From NCBI RefSeq assembly GCF_910589235.1, contig NC_060966.1, positions 5,738,320 through 5,802,319 on the forward strand: a DNA stretch of 64,000 nt, given 5' to 3'. Below the pieces are notes generated by a model. It had not been told where the DNA came from. It searched no databases and worked only from the letters and a program-made list of their open reading frames with translations. Shown here in pieces: positions 24,663 to 36,375 of the stretch. Both the position numbers and the translations under genes were made by a program. Within the stretch, counting starts at the first letter, position 1, and every line of letters starts with the position of its first letter. Origin of the DNA: Vespa crabro (lineage: Eukaryota > Arthropoda > Insecta > Hymenoptera > Vespidae).

Positions 24663-25065
24663 ATGAGAGAAAGGTGTAGGCAAATATCTCATTTTAGAGA
24701 GCGTTAACGTTTTTATTGATTTTCTTTTTATTTATTTATTTTTTTTTTTTTTCTTTTTACTACTAATTCAACGTAACTTTTAATGCGTCTCAGAAATACA
24801 TATTTCTGTTTACACAGGAAGGATGATAATCGATTAATATACGAACTAACATTATTAACTATTCTTATATCATCTTTATATTATCTTTAGAAAATCTTTC
24901 TCTACGATTTATTATGCTTTAATTATATAGTTTAATATATGGATTAGTTTCTAAATTTATCTTAACGTATACGAAAATATCGACGCCGACCAGAAACATC
25001 AAAGCATGTGTAAGAACGGACATTAACCGAGTATAACGATCGTTAACGATTTTGAAAAACATTGC

Positions 25066-25074
<9 letters not shown>

Positions 25075-25107
<33 letters not shown>
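25075..25107. repeat. (GA)n microsatellite
   Basis: About 33 bp of GA. A second, shorter GA tract follows at 25240-25261. Confidence 0.9.
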
Positions 25108-25110
<3 letters not shown>

Positions 25111-25500
25111 GTCTGTACAGAGATTGAACGGTCTGCTCGTAATCCAGAAGTCGTCGAACTGTTTGTTTCTCTTTGGAGTCGAAGTAATAACACGAGTCGA
25201 TCTTATGTTAGACGCGAGATAGAAAGAGAAGGAGAGAGAAAGAGAGAGAGAGAGAGAGAGATGGTAGAGGAAGAAAAGCGTTTATGAAGTCTGGTCGAGA
25301 AACGAAGTAACACAACGGAAGGTTTCAGTTTCTTCTTATTCTCTTTCTCTTCCTTCTCCTTTTCCTCCTCTGTACCCCCTCTTTCAACCCCTCCCATCTC
25401 TGCGCATCTCTGCAACTCCTCTCGTAACTCATATCCAAGTTAAACAAGCAAACGCCGAAGCGTTGGCGCGTAAACGTGCGAGCTAGTGAATTCTCCCTAG

Positions 25501-25528
25501 GTAAGTTAGCTCCTAGGCTGGCCAGTTT

Positions 25529-25572
<44 letters not shown>

Positions 25573-25573
25573 G
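25501..25573 (+). other. Candidate 73-bp intron between short leader-like segments
   Basis: CCCTAG is followed by GTAAGT at 25501, and the interval ends in a (CT)n tract plus TAG at 25571-25573. The upstream 100 bp is complex and could be an untranslated exon. Downstream an ATG at about 25604 opens only 13 codons (MEENDKEEKKRRR). Any CT microsatellite makes a good pyrimidine tract, so the acceptor half is weak evidence. Confidence 0.2.
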
Positions 25574-25675
25574 TTTTTCATCTTTCGTCTTTCGGTGGAA
25601 AACATGGAGGAAAACGATAAAGAAGAAAAGAAGAGAAGACGTTAAAATAAATCACGTTTGGGGTGAGCGTCTAAG

Positions 25676-25676
<1 letters not shown>

Positions 25677-25735
<59 letters not shown>
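25677..25735. repeat. (AT)n microsatellite
   Basis: About 58 bp of alternating AT. Confidence 0.97.
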
Positions 25736-25737
<2 letters not shown>

Positions 25738-27296
25738 CATCACCTAGAACGAGCTCAAAACGAACGGACCATAGAACGTCAACTCTTTGTGAGATTTAAT
25801 AAATTACGTACATATATAATAGTAATACATGGGGAGGAGAGAGGTTGATAGTTTACAATGCGTTATTTTATTGGTTTTATTTATTCATTTTTCTTTTTTT
25901 TTTTTCTCTCTGTCTCTTATCTCTTTTTGTTCACGTTACATATTATATTGTGAAAAAAAAAAAAAAAAGAAAACAACGGAAAGATTGTAAATCATTCAAC
26001 GTTCGTGTAAAAAATATCATTGTGCTCATTGAACATGAAATGGTTATAAGGATTATCAAATTTCGTACGAGAGTCTTTTGTAGGAAAATTTCAATTCGAG
26101 ATTGATCTTGAAATATTTTACGAATAGAGAACGATTATAACTTTATGAATATTATCCCGAAACTCGGTCGAAAGCCACTGTGATATTCGACTACCCTACT
26201 GGCCGACATAATTTCTGGCTGGATTTCTCTCTCTTTCTCTCTCTCTCTTTTATTGTTTTTCTCTGTCTCTCTCTATTTCTCTCTCTTACTCTCGTATAGA
26301 TACGCAAACACATGGATTTGGATATTCGTGCAAACCTGATATTCGAATTATGATCTAGCCGTCATTCATTTCAGCATTCAAAGAGCATCCACGCTCGAAT
26401 TAATTCACGTATGGAGTTATTTCATGGATGAGTATTCGTGCGGAAGACTCGATCGATGTTATTTGGGGTAGAAGTAATAATAAACATTCGATGCCGACTT
26501 CGCCGTTATCGTTTTCTCATTCTTTTTCTTTTTCTTTTTCTCTTGAATTATATCTTAGAAATATAAATGGCATTACGCACGATAGTACGATGCATTTTCG
26601 TTGCATTATTTATAATGTTTAGAACAAAAGAAAAAAAAAAAAGAAATGAATCGATTCACAATTAATACGATCGTTCGTTAGATTTGAAAATATGATTAAC
26701 CAAATTTTTTTTTTTTCCTTCGATTATTTTAGGCAATTTGCCATTACGACTATCTACAACAATGTTACAAATATAGATCGAGGAAACGCATTTAGATTCT
26801 TCTAAGTTAGCAATAAGAAGTTTTGGCTACGGTGCCAAAACTTGTCTAATTCGTATGTACCCATTTGAAATTTAAATTTCTTAAAAGCTTGTTATTTTTA
26901 TCGATACCCAGTTCAAAATAAGTTCATTCTATAGATACGTTTAACGATTGTAGTTCACGACATATAGGACACATAATTTATTTATTGAATTAAATTGGAT
27001 TAATGTTTAAGGTGCCAACAATTCTTTCTGTATTTCCAAACATAAGAAGAGAAATTTGTCATATACTATCGATATCTATTAGTTAATAAAACTCATTCTA
27101 ACACGTTGGTGGTATTGTCGCGTTGATATAGAATTTAATCATTTGATCCAATTCGAATCATAGTTTGTATTAAGCATTAAAATTCTAATTAGTTTGTGCG
27201 GTAAACACAGCTTGGCTTGAGAAAAACACGTTGCACCATAAAAGAAGGGAAGTTAGAAAGAGAGAGATAGAGAGAAAGAGAGGAAGAATCTTATAG

Positions 27297-27299
<3 letters not shown>
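25736..27299. other. Non-coding stretch with a complex island
   Basis: No gene. A run of 16 A lies near 25953. From about 26740 to 27230 the DNA is complex, AT-rich and nearly free of microsatellites, with no coding frame. Confidence 0.5.
26818..26843. repeat. Perfect 10-bp inverted repeat (hairpin)
   Basis: AAGTTTTGGC and GCCAAAACTT flank a 6-bp loop (TACGGT). A related AAGGTGCCAA motif recurs near 27010. Confidence 0.8.

Positions 27300-27386
<87 letters not shown>
27300..27386. repeat. (CT)n microsatellite, longest dinucleotide array in the window
   Basis: About 87 bp of uninterrupted CT dinucleotide. Confidence 0.98.
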
Positions 27387-27390
<4 letters not shown>

Positions 27391-28133
27391 CCGGCTTGAA
27401 ACAACGTCGCACAAACATTCGCTATATTAACGGCCCGTGAGAACGAACCGGTTGGCTTAATGGCATCATCGTAGGAAACGCGCAGTTACGAAGTCGCCTC
27501 GTTGCGTCGTCTCTTTTTTTTTTTTTCTTTCTCTCTCTTTCTCTCTCGCGTGCGCGCTTTCTGTTTTTTTTCTGTGGCTCTTTTTTTTTTTCTTTTTGTC
27601 TCCGTTGGATCCTCGTTATCGTAGTAATTCATGGTGGAAAACGAATGAACGGACGGGACGTCGTCCGACGTGCGTCTTCCGGATGACAACGACGACAAGA
27701 AACGTTAGTTGTGGATAATAGTCAAGTTCTCTTGATCTTCGATCTTTTAAAAGAATCCAATCGTTTGGATCGAGATTCGAATTGAATGGTAATCATCTTT
27801 TAAGATAAGAACGTTCGCCTCATATGATGTTGAGATTTATATCGTAGAATATCGATCAGACAGATCAGTCGACGATAAATTAGTTTTATTTATTTATTTT
27901 CCTTCTTCTTTTTTTCTCTCTTAGTCATTAAGATCTAGCCGTCTTTAATACGTATTATTTTAAAGAGATATAAAAATGCTTATCGAATTTGTAATGATAT
28001 TTATAATCGTTGATAATTCATTAAAAGAAAAAGAAAAAGAAGTCATCTTTTTGAAGGATTTATTTAGACAATGTTTTTTATGCTCCGAACGATTAATCGT
28101 CCAAATTAAAATTATTTTCATGCAAATGTATAC

Positions 28134-28135
<2 letters not shown>
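27387..28135. other. Non-coding stretch
   Basis: No gene. A pyrimidine-rich patch (27510-27600) gives a KKRKK minus-strand frame, and AT-rich DNA follows. Confidence 0.55.

Positions 28136-28173
<38 letters not shown>
28136..28173. repeat. (AT)n microsatellite
   Basis: About 38 bp of alternating AT. Confidence 0.95.
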
Positions 28174-28176
<3 letters not shown>

Positions 28177-28319
28177 CTTAAACGATTAAAATATTTGTTT
28201 ATAATATATCATGTAGTTATTTATAATGTTTATTATCAATGAATATATAAAAGTAAAGTAGTATATTGCATGTAACAGATAATGGAAATGAAGATAAGAC
28301 GATTAGGTTGGTAGCTTTA

Positions 28320-28615
28320 TACGTAGCTCATTTGTAACGATTCACTTTGACAGGTTCGTAAGGCTTGCTTGGACTTTTGTTTATATTATGAACAAAGGTG
28401 TCGTGTTCAGCGTGACACGAGTGCATACGAACGCATACAAGAGAACAACCAGAGGATTAATCGTTGTCCCGTGACATCTTTGGTCGATGCTTTCGCGTGT
28501 CCCGATCACGATTCTCGATAAGGATAACGGTTTCGTGCATAATCGTTCTGTCGAGTTATCGATCGTTCACTTGCTGACCTGTCGACCAATTCCAATTTCT
28601 CAGAAAACTGTATGA
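28320..28615. other. Repeat-free block, candidate conserved non-coding element
   Basis: About 300 bp of complex DNA. It contains the inverted motif pair CTTTTGTT/AACAAAG (28374-28397), an HMG-box (Sox/TCF) type site by general knowledge, and TCGTGT/ACACGA arms around 8 bp (28401-28420). No open frame or RNA gene. Confidence 0.35.
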
Positions 28616-28834
28616 TCCTTCATTGTTTTTTTCTTTTTTTTTTTTTTCAATAGAATAATATTTGAGATATGAAATCTATCTGGCAATATAAATCTTATAA
28701 TATTATTGTTTCGATATAAAAGAAATTAATTGTCTAATGCTTGTAAGAGTTATTATTTAATCTTTGTATTACATCAATATTTGCACATTTGTATATAATT
28801 TTTATTCGTTGTTTCGTTCGGAAAAAGTAAAAAG

Positions 28835-28855
28835 AAAAAAAAAAAAAAAAAAAAA
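28835..28855. repeat. A run
   Basis: About 21 consecutive A. Confidence 0.9.
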
Positions 28856-28989
28856 GAAAAATTACTCCACAAATATTCGTAAATGTAATATAAATTTCAT
28901 ATGACTAATTATTAATCGTACGATCGTTCAATTAGAATATGATTTTAAAAATAATTGAGATTTTATCGTTATAACAATCAGTTTGAATC

Positions 28990-29340
28990 GAGACTTGAAT
29001 ATGGATTCGTGACGCAGAGTTCGCAAAGTTCGACGCGGAGGCATTTCCTGATTAACGCGAACCTCGCCTGACCCTTCATCCCCTTTCTCCTCCATACGTT
29101 GGCGGCCATTCGTCGACCGCAGAGAAAGAGAAAAAGAGAGAGAGAGAGAGAGAGAGAAAGCTCGAAGGTCGAGCTCGCGAAAAGATCAGACGCGAAAAAG
29201 GTGGAGGAACTGCTCGGTTTCAAGCTGAAGGCGAGCAACCCTTTTCATTTCAAGATGGACGAGTCTCGATATGCACTTTTGCAAATTGCTTGCCACTTGG
29301 ACTGGTTCTTCTCTTCATCGAAATCCAAAAGATGCGAAAC
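28990..29340 (+). other. CpG-rich complex block with an unassigned ORF
   Basis: A + strand frame from 29099 holds about 36 non-repetitive residues after a GA-derived RERERE stretch (SSKVELAKRSDAKKVEELLG and onward). I recognise no domain. The microsatellite inside the frame and the lack of clear splice sites argue for chance. Confidence 0.15.
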
Positions 29341-29442
29341 CTTTCCTTTACTCACATGTGTATATGTACATATGTTTCTATCTCTTCTCTTCACTTTATT
29401 AATCTTCATAGTGATTTCTTTTTTATTACTATTACTTTATAA

Positions 29443-29448
<6 letters not shown>

Positions 29449-29477
<29 letters not shown>
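29449..29477. repeat. (AT)n microsatellite
   Basis: About 29 bp of alternating AT. Confidence 0.92.
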
Positions 29478-29485
<8 letters not shown>

Positions 29486-29828
29486 CGTAGAAATGTAAAG
29501 AGCTATAAAAACTAATACGGAGGAAAAGCATTGTAGTATCCTGTAATATTTTTTCTAATCGTTCGAATCGTATAAAAAATTTATACGAAGCAGCTGTTTG
29601 AGATTTCGAAGAGAAACTCGACTACCTCCACCCTCAATCTAGTCGACCATTTACCATCACCATTGGTCACACACCCTCATTCAACCCCCGATTCGTAGGA
29701 CTCTCTTCTTAAGACTTTTAAAGCGTTCTTTAGCGTCCATTCTCGTGTCCTTTGTACGAGGTACGCGTTTTGCTTTTCTCTCCTTCTTTATTTCTTTCTT
29801 TTCTTCTTTTGTCGTTGGGGCCGCGCAG

Positions 29829-29932
29829 GTGCGGCCACAATACGGCGAGAGTACGAAGTGGCACTGGCAATCGTCGTCGCCAGACGGTATTCAAGATGCG
29901 CTGTGTGCAATGAACGTGGCCAGGATGCGGGG
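29829..29932 (+). CDS. Hypothetical 104-nt exon
   Basis: It is preceded by a pyrimidine-rich stretch and GCGCAG (29823-29828) and followed by GTGAGC at 29933. Two of the three frames are open. In one the residues read VRPQYGESTKWHWQSSSPDG then IQDALCAMNVARMRG. In another they read REYEVALAIVVARRYSRCAV then CNERGQDAG. I recognise neither, and 104 nt is not a multiple of three. The base composition is clearly more GC-rich and complex than the neighbours. It could be a coding exon, an untranslated exon, or a complex non-coding island. Confidence 0.3.
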
Positions 29933-29974
29933 GTGAGCCTTGCCATTTACTTGTATACGTGTATGCGTAAAGGT

Positions 29975-29977
<3 letters not shown>

Positions 29978-30005
<28 letters not shown>
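29978..30005. repeat. (GA)n microsatellite
   Basis: About 28 bp of GA immediately downstream of the candidate exon at 29829-29932. Confidence 0.93.
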
Positions 30006-30010
<5 letters not shown>

Positions 30011-30575
30011 ATTCGTCAAACCAGATCGGATTATTAAACCCTTCTCACTGCGAACCTTTATTTCCCTATGAATAGCCATCGATTTCAATTCACTCTAGTA
30101 AATTTCTCCGTACGATTTGTTAATAATCTCTCATTGGCACGTGATCCGACCAAACGATTTAATTTAATAAGGCATTTAATATTTGTCTTTCAATGATATC
30201 ATTCGTCTAATATCTTATAAATAATTTTCTTTCTTACGATATATTATGAAATATTTATTTATTCATGAATGAAATGTGTAAATTTCTTTCTTTATTTCTT
30301 TATTTTTATCGCATGCATATATATATAAATATAATATATATATATATAAATCTCGTTTACTTTCGTAAATATTAAACTAGCATTTTTATTATCGTTGTTA
30401 GAAAATAGATACGAATATATATTTAGAGATCCAGGTGTAATTTCAATATATCTTTTTCCTAACATCCGGAAGATAAGAGATAACGAAACAAAAAAAAAAG
30501 TATATATACGTATATACATATATACATACATATACGTATATGTTCTATCGGGGGAAAAGAAAATCTGTCGACATT

Positions 30576-30609
<34 letters not shown>

Positions 30610-31694
30610 AGAAGAAAGAAAAAGAGGGTAAGAGATAAGAGTTATCGGAAAGTCGAAAGATAAAGTGGAATCACAAGGAGAGCTCTATAAGGCATTCATA
30701 AAAAGACGTTACCGTCGTCTTCGTCGTAGTCGTTTATCAAAAGATCGTCCAGAGCAATTGAACTTTGATCGTAGTTTAATTAACAATGAAATTACGATCT
30801 ACTCGTCGATTTTCTCGCCTATTCACTTTTCTCGAATATTAGTGAAAGCTCTATAGGCCTGTCACACAGTTTGAGCTATCAAACCACGTGGAAGAAGGTA
30901 CGGATATTAAACGTCAAATTTGATTACTTCATTTATTTTATCGTATGATTTAAATTTTTTAATTTTTCTCTTATTTAATTAGTACGATTTACTTAAAAAA
31001 AAAAAAAAAATGACAAAGTAAAACAGGAGAGAGAGAGAGAGAGAGAGAGTGAATGAGTGAGTAAGTAAGAAGTGTATATGAGTGTGAGTGAGATGGAACA
31101 ATGAATACGATTAACGATGGAAGACATCGTCTCGTTCAAGCTTATTTCTTGCCAAGCCAAAAAGGATTTTGGCAAACTCTCCCACGTCTATACTCGTTGT
31201 GTCCTCCTCTAAGGTTCCCAACTTTTTAACCCTCTTTACTCTCACCGATGTCTCGAGCCAGAAAATGCGTTCTTTGATCTTCGAAAAGGAAAGAAGGAAT
31301 AAAAAGGAAAGGAAAAGGAAAGGAAACGGAAAGGAAACGAAAAAAAAAGAAGAGAAAAACAAAAAGAAAAGAATTTGATTTGTCCAGCCGAATGTTCATA
31401 TATTTTAAGAAATGTCAAGAATTCAATTAATCATTATCAATGAGATCTTTTACTTGAAAGTATAATCAATTATTTGATCTATCGAAAATCGAATTCAATT
31501 TGAAGACGTTTGAAGTCCATTTGCGTGATAATTTTGATTTAATTAAATTTAATCGTTATAATTAGACATCAATCGGATAGAAAGAGTCTCCTTGATAGTA
31601 AAATTTGTAGATGAGAAGAAAAAGAAAGGAAGATGGAAGAAAGAAAGAAAAATTGTAAGAAATTAAGATGAACTTGTTAGAGACGTGTCATACT
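30006..31694. other. Non-coding stretch
   Basis: No gene supported. (AT)n fragments at 30320-30350 and 30500-30540, an A run of about 31 at 30577-30607, and a (GA)n tract near 31027-31050. A + strand frame at 30665-30856 is Arg-rich from CGT-type triplets. Confidence 0.55.
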
Positions 31695-31718
31695 TGTTAA
31701 AATTTCGAAATTTTAACA
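31695..31718. repeat. Perfect 24-bp palindrome
   Basis: TGTTAAAATTTC joins directly to GAAATTTTAACA with no spacer, centred on TTTCGAAA. It lies 13 bp upstream of a CCTT microsatellite. Confidence 0.92.
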
Positions 31719-31730
31719 TATCAAATGCCC

Positions 31731-31758
31731 TCCTTCCTTCCTTCCTTCCTTCCTTCCT
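31731..31758. repeat. (CCTT)n microsatellite
   Basis: About seven TTCC tetramers. They form the FLPSFLPSF frame and the minus-strand EGRKEGRK frame. Confidence 0.92.
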
Positions 31759-31759
31759 A

Positions 31760-32179
31760 CCTTTCTTCCTTTCTTTTTTTTTTATTCTTCGTTCTGGTAG
31801 CTTAATTAAAGAGGAAAATTCAATTTCCTTGCTCGTAGCCGCGAGTTCTCCCCTTAGCAGCACCATGGAAACCGTAGAACGAGGAGAATCTCGATCGGAG
31901 AACAGCGAGTGTTCGGATATCTCTCCAAGGGAAATCCGATAAGAGAAGCAAAACGATCCTTCCGTGCTTATGATAACATTGTTAGAAAGAGAGAGAGAGA
32001 GAGAGAGAGGAGAGACAGAGGAAGTTCCCTTTTATTATCTGGTCGAACGTAAACGTCGATTTCAGGCGATGAAAGTGGACACTCAATTTTTTTTCTCTCT
32101 CCCCTTCTACATAGATAAGAAGAAGGACATCTGTTTTTGATGATTGATCAATCCTTTGCAATACCTTTATGTAGATACA

Positions 32180-32210
<31 letters not shown>

Positions 32211-32960
32211 TATTTATCTTCTTGATACTTAGATATTATATAGATATGTAGAACAAGAGACCATGCAGGGAAGTTATTAAATATCTCGACAAAGTAGAAG
32301 AGATTTTTCTTGAGATTTGTCTCGTAATTAAATGAATTATGGATATTATTATTATTATTATTATTATATTTTATTAAATGTTAGATATATGAATTATATG
32401 AAGTAGGAAAGATTTTTCTCTATATTTATCATAATTAATAAGTAACAATATGGGTATATCGTATATTTTTAAATTAAACAGGAAAATGATATAGATCAAA
32501 TGGGACATGGAGTCATGCGAACGGGTTAACAAATTTTAATAAGAAAGTAGACAGGATTTGTTTTTCGTGAATTTATCGTGATTAATGAATAACAATACAC
32601 CATGATTAATGTTTACTTGTGAAACTTGTGATATAGATCTTGAAAGAAAAATCATGCAACGAAATCACGAAGAAAATCACGCGGAAAGTCACCAAAAAAA
32701 TAAAAAATAAAAAATAAAAAAAGACTTTTCATAAAATTGATCATAATTGATAATATGTACGTATATAGTAATCGAATGAAGAGAAGAGAAAAGAAAAAGA
32801 AAAGATAAAAAAAGAAAAGAAAAGAAAAGAAATGTGGTAGGTATATAGGATCGTCTATTGCGATCGGTGTCTTGAAAAATCGATTTGACGAGGAGAGGAG
32901 GAAAGAAGAAGGAGGAAAAGGAGGAGGAGGAAAAGGAGGAGGAAAAGGAAGAGGAGAAGG
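31760..32960. other. Non-coding stretch
   Basis: No gene. A complex island at 31800-31950, (AT)n at about 32179-32204, (TTA)n at 32345-32368 and an A/G-rich stretch at 32690-32960. Confidence 0.55.
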
Positions 32961-33210
32961 GATGGAACGAACACACGATGTGTTTTTCCCGATGCGATGT
33001 TACGAGGGCTTACCTAACCGGCCGTGCAACTACCCCCATCGATCATCCCTCTACGGACTCGTACTCGTGTAATTTTTCACCGACGAAGATACATAGGCTT
33101 GCGCGGCCACTCGCTTTGTCGCGCACGCGATACGAGATCGCGTCCAGGTTGTAACAAATGTCCCAAGGTTGTGTGCTTTCTACTTGTATGTACGAATCGA
33201 CGAACTATAT
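32960..33210. other. CpG-rich complex block
   Basis: It is rich in CG dinucleotides and open in several frames on both strands. On the minus strand a frame of about 50 codons ends at a TGA near 33049 and a TTAG/GTAAGC donor-like site lies at about 33010-33018. No family is recognised. It could be a small promoter-like or exon-bearing island, or a chance GC-rich patch. Confidence 0.25.
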
Positions 33211-35332
33211 ATATAGATATTTAGTAGATTTCTTAGATGGCGCAAATGCGTCGAAACCATTTTTAATGGCGTTTAGTATTACATATCGAAAATTATGGAA
33301 TATTATCTCTTAAAGAATTTTGGAGAAAGTATTGTGGAAATAAGACATAATGGATTTCAAATGATATCCTTTTTTTTTTGTCTTTTTTTTCTTTTGCCAT
33401 CTTTCATGATCCTAACTTCATTCAACACATTCGAATGATTTATGATAGTGCATTGGATAAACAAATTATAATTAATCAGACGCAATCTTTCTTTCATTAT
33501 GATTTATATAACTCAAGAATCGAGGTCAATCCATTTATTCAATCCCAAAGGATAATTCATTTGGTTATTTTGACTTTTTATTTATTTATTTTATTTATTT
33601 ATTTATTTATTCATTTTTTTTTGTTCCAATACAAAGTTGCATTAGATTTTATTTCATTAATATTAAATCTGGCGAACGATCGAAGTAGAACGTATAGTGT
33701 ACGAGAAAGTTAAAAACAAACGTAACATGGACAATTCTTAGAAACTACTAACTTGAAATGCGATATAAAGAAGAAGAAAAGAAAAGAGAAAAAGGAGAAA
33801 AACAAAAATGAAAAAATAAAACAATGGATCCAGAGTTTTGAGTTTCTCTAGGTGTAACACAAGAGAGAAAAAGAGAGAGAGCCCAGTTTCGTGGTAGTTT
33901 TCTATGGTGGCACACGATAAACGGAAAAGCATCTTCAAACGTAGATCGGTCGACTCTATTAGCATAAATCGAGAGGCGGCCGTACGGCGACTATAACAGC
34001 TGACTTTTACAACTACTTTTATTGCGCTGACTTTATGCAAACGTTACGCATTCCACCTCTCTTTCTTTCTCTTTTCCCACCCTCTTTTTTTTCTCCCTCC
34101 ATCTCTCTCTCTCTCTTTCTATTTAGTTTCTCCGTGTTGCTTTTGCAATTACCGTCAGGATTTATTCTAAAACGACAAGGCGTACAAAAATTGCCTCTGT
34201 CAAAAGTTGCGCAATATAAAAGGGGTAACTGTGTAACGTTACGGAATATATTTTGCGGCTCTCGTTCTCGTTTTTCTCTTTTTTACTTTTCCCTTCCTTT
34301 TTTTTTCTTTTTGTTCTTTTTTTTCTTTTTTTATTTTTTTTATTTTTTTTCTCCCTCCTCTCTTCTTTCTCCGACCTCCTCTGCCTCCGCTACGGCATCC
34401 TTTACTCCTCCCTGTCTCTATCCTCCCTAATTCTTTTTTTCGCCGACCGGAATCCATATCGATGCTGTGCTCGTTTGCTTTAACCTTTGTTCCATGGCTT
34501 TCCATTCCGACGATGAAAGGATCAATCATCCGACTCAATCGACTTTTCGAATGACCGATCTCTCTTTCCCCACCAACATACTTTTTCAGTATTTAAAATG
34601 TAAAAGAGACTCTCTAGATGTGAGGGGATGTGGCGTAGGAGGAGGAGGCGGAGATGGAGGGGGTGGAGGTGAATGTAGAAGGAGGAGGTGGAAGAAAATC
34701 TTTATGTTTGAAAAAGTCAGTTACTTCGCAAAGCTTTTTCCCTCTGGTTCTATTTTTCTTCGCTTGTTTTACGTGCCGTTTCATTTTCTATGCCGATTTA
34801 AATCTGAAAAGTTGCGACGCGTAAAATGCGTTGGAAAATGGTGGAACGCAGAGTATTAGAGAGACAGAGAGAGAAAGAGAAGGTGTCGATTCTTTCACGC
34901 TCGATTTTGCATCAGACGATAGTATCGTGTTCGATTCGTTATGCATCGCGTGTCGTTGAAGACTTCGACAACGTACGCGTATTTCTTCTGCTTCTTCTTT
35001 TTTGTTTCCTTTTTTCTTTTCTTTCTTTTTTTCTCTTTTTTCTTTTTCTTTTTTCTTTTCTTTTTTCTTTTCTTTATCGCACTCGTACGTGAATTCTTGC
35101 ACGTTCGGGATTATAATCGCGCAGTCGGCGTACATACTCCAAGGATACGACGTTTCAAATACAAAGTACTTGCTTGCATTGTCGTTGCCGAGATATGTTC
35201 TTTTTTTTTGGTTTTTTACTTTTTGTTTTTGCTTTTTTGTTCTTTTTTTTTATTAGAACATTGCGATCGACATTAATTTCGTAATCATCGTTTCAGAAAT
35301 AGAACTTTAATTTGGATCTATTTATTTATAGG

Positions 35333-35340
<8 letters not shown>
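33211..35340. other. Non-coding stretch of T-rich and complex segments
   Basis: No gene supported. T-rich tracts at 33570-33625, 34270-34350 and 34995-35080 generate F-rich frames. The 33870-34030 and 34430-34600 parts are more complex but lack domain-like frames. Confidence 0.5.

Positions 35341-35379
<39 letters not shown>
35341..35379. repeat. (AT)n microsatellite
   Basis: About 39 bp of alternating AT. Confidence 0.95.
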
Positions 35380-35383
<4 letters not shown>

Positions 35384-35929
35384 GATATGTTTGATTAAAT
35401 TTGAAACGTCTATATCACTCTTCTCCTTTCCAGTGAGAGATCGACGAATTAAATGTCATAGAATAGTATCGTATTTTACCGATTGGACATCACTTGTTTC
35501 GAAGCTTATCAAAGTGAACAAATAAATATAGTTAGAAAGTCAGTTTTCCGTGGTCAACCCGTAAATCATTCCAAACCAAATTCATCAACGTTCTCCGGTG
35601 AATCCCTTTGATCGTCTGGTAGGATTTGATATATTTCAAGCGAAACGAATCTGTGAACAAATGTCTGTCGTATTGCATTTGTAAAGGAAGAAAAAAGAAG
35701 GGAACAAAAAAAAATATATATATATATATACATATATACATATCTATATGTAAGAGAGAAAAAAAACAAAGAAAAAACAGCACACATGTTTCCATATATC
35801 CTAGACGAGTTTATTGTGGACAATTTCGCTATATAAATTTCATTAAATCTTACGATTTAAAGTCGTTAGCAGTGAATTGAGGTTAGTAGTATATTGATAA
35901 TAGTAATAGGAGTAGTAATATAGTAGTTT

Positions 35930-36375
35930 GATGAAGGTTCGCACGGAACGGAGAATATTCGAGATGACCGGGAGAAGCTTGATGGTGGTTTCGAAGCGAT
36001 CTAGCGTTAGAGGGTATAGTAGAGGCGATATCTAGCCTAACTCGGTCTCGGGCCGATCGAGTCGTCTCTCGCTATGGGCACGACGAGCCCGTGGTTGTCC
36101 CAATAGGTAGATTTCGGCATCGATGGCATGCCAGCGTCGCATATATGGACGTGTGTATAGCTCTGGAGTCCAAACCCCTGGACAAGCCTCCTGCTATTCC
36201 GACTATTCTAATATCTTATGCTCAGCTTAATGAACCACCGACCGATATTAGAGCCGTCTGGTTTGCTCGTCCATTAAACGGCCATAACGGGGCAAACGTT
36301 GAGATCGATCCTTCGAAGGGGTATCACGGTCCGTGGCCCGTCCAACGAACAACAAACTCTCGTCGAATTTTTTCC
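35930..36375 (+). other. Repeat-free 450-bp block with an unassigned ORF
   Basis: A + strand frame, open from at least a GTG at 36091 with the first ATG at 36145, stays non-repetitive for about 90 codons. It includes LNEPPTDIRAVWFARPLNGH and IDPSKGYHGPWPVQRT, with mixed composition and several Trp and Pro. It then runs into a T-rich tail and stops at 36417. No signal peptide, membrane segment or known domain is seen. The upstream 36000-36090 part is equally complex but non-coding. It may be an orphan exon or a conserved non-coding block that happens to be open. Confidence 0.25.

Noticed and set aside
30665..30856. Arg-rich frame RRYRRLRRSRLSKDR
   Set aside because: CGT/CGA triplet slippage accounts for the arginines; the rest is AT-rich DNA.
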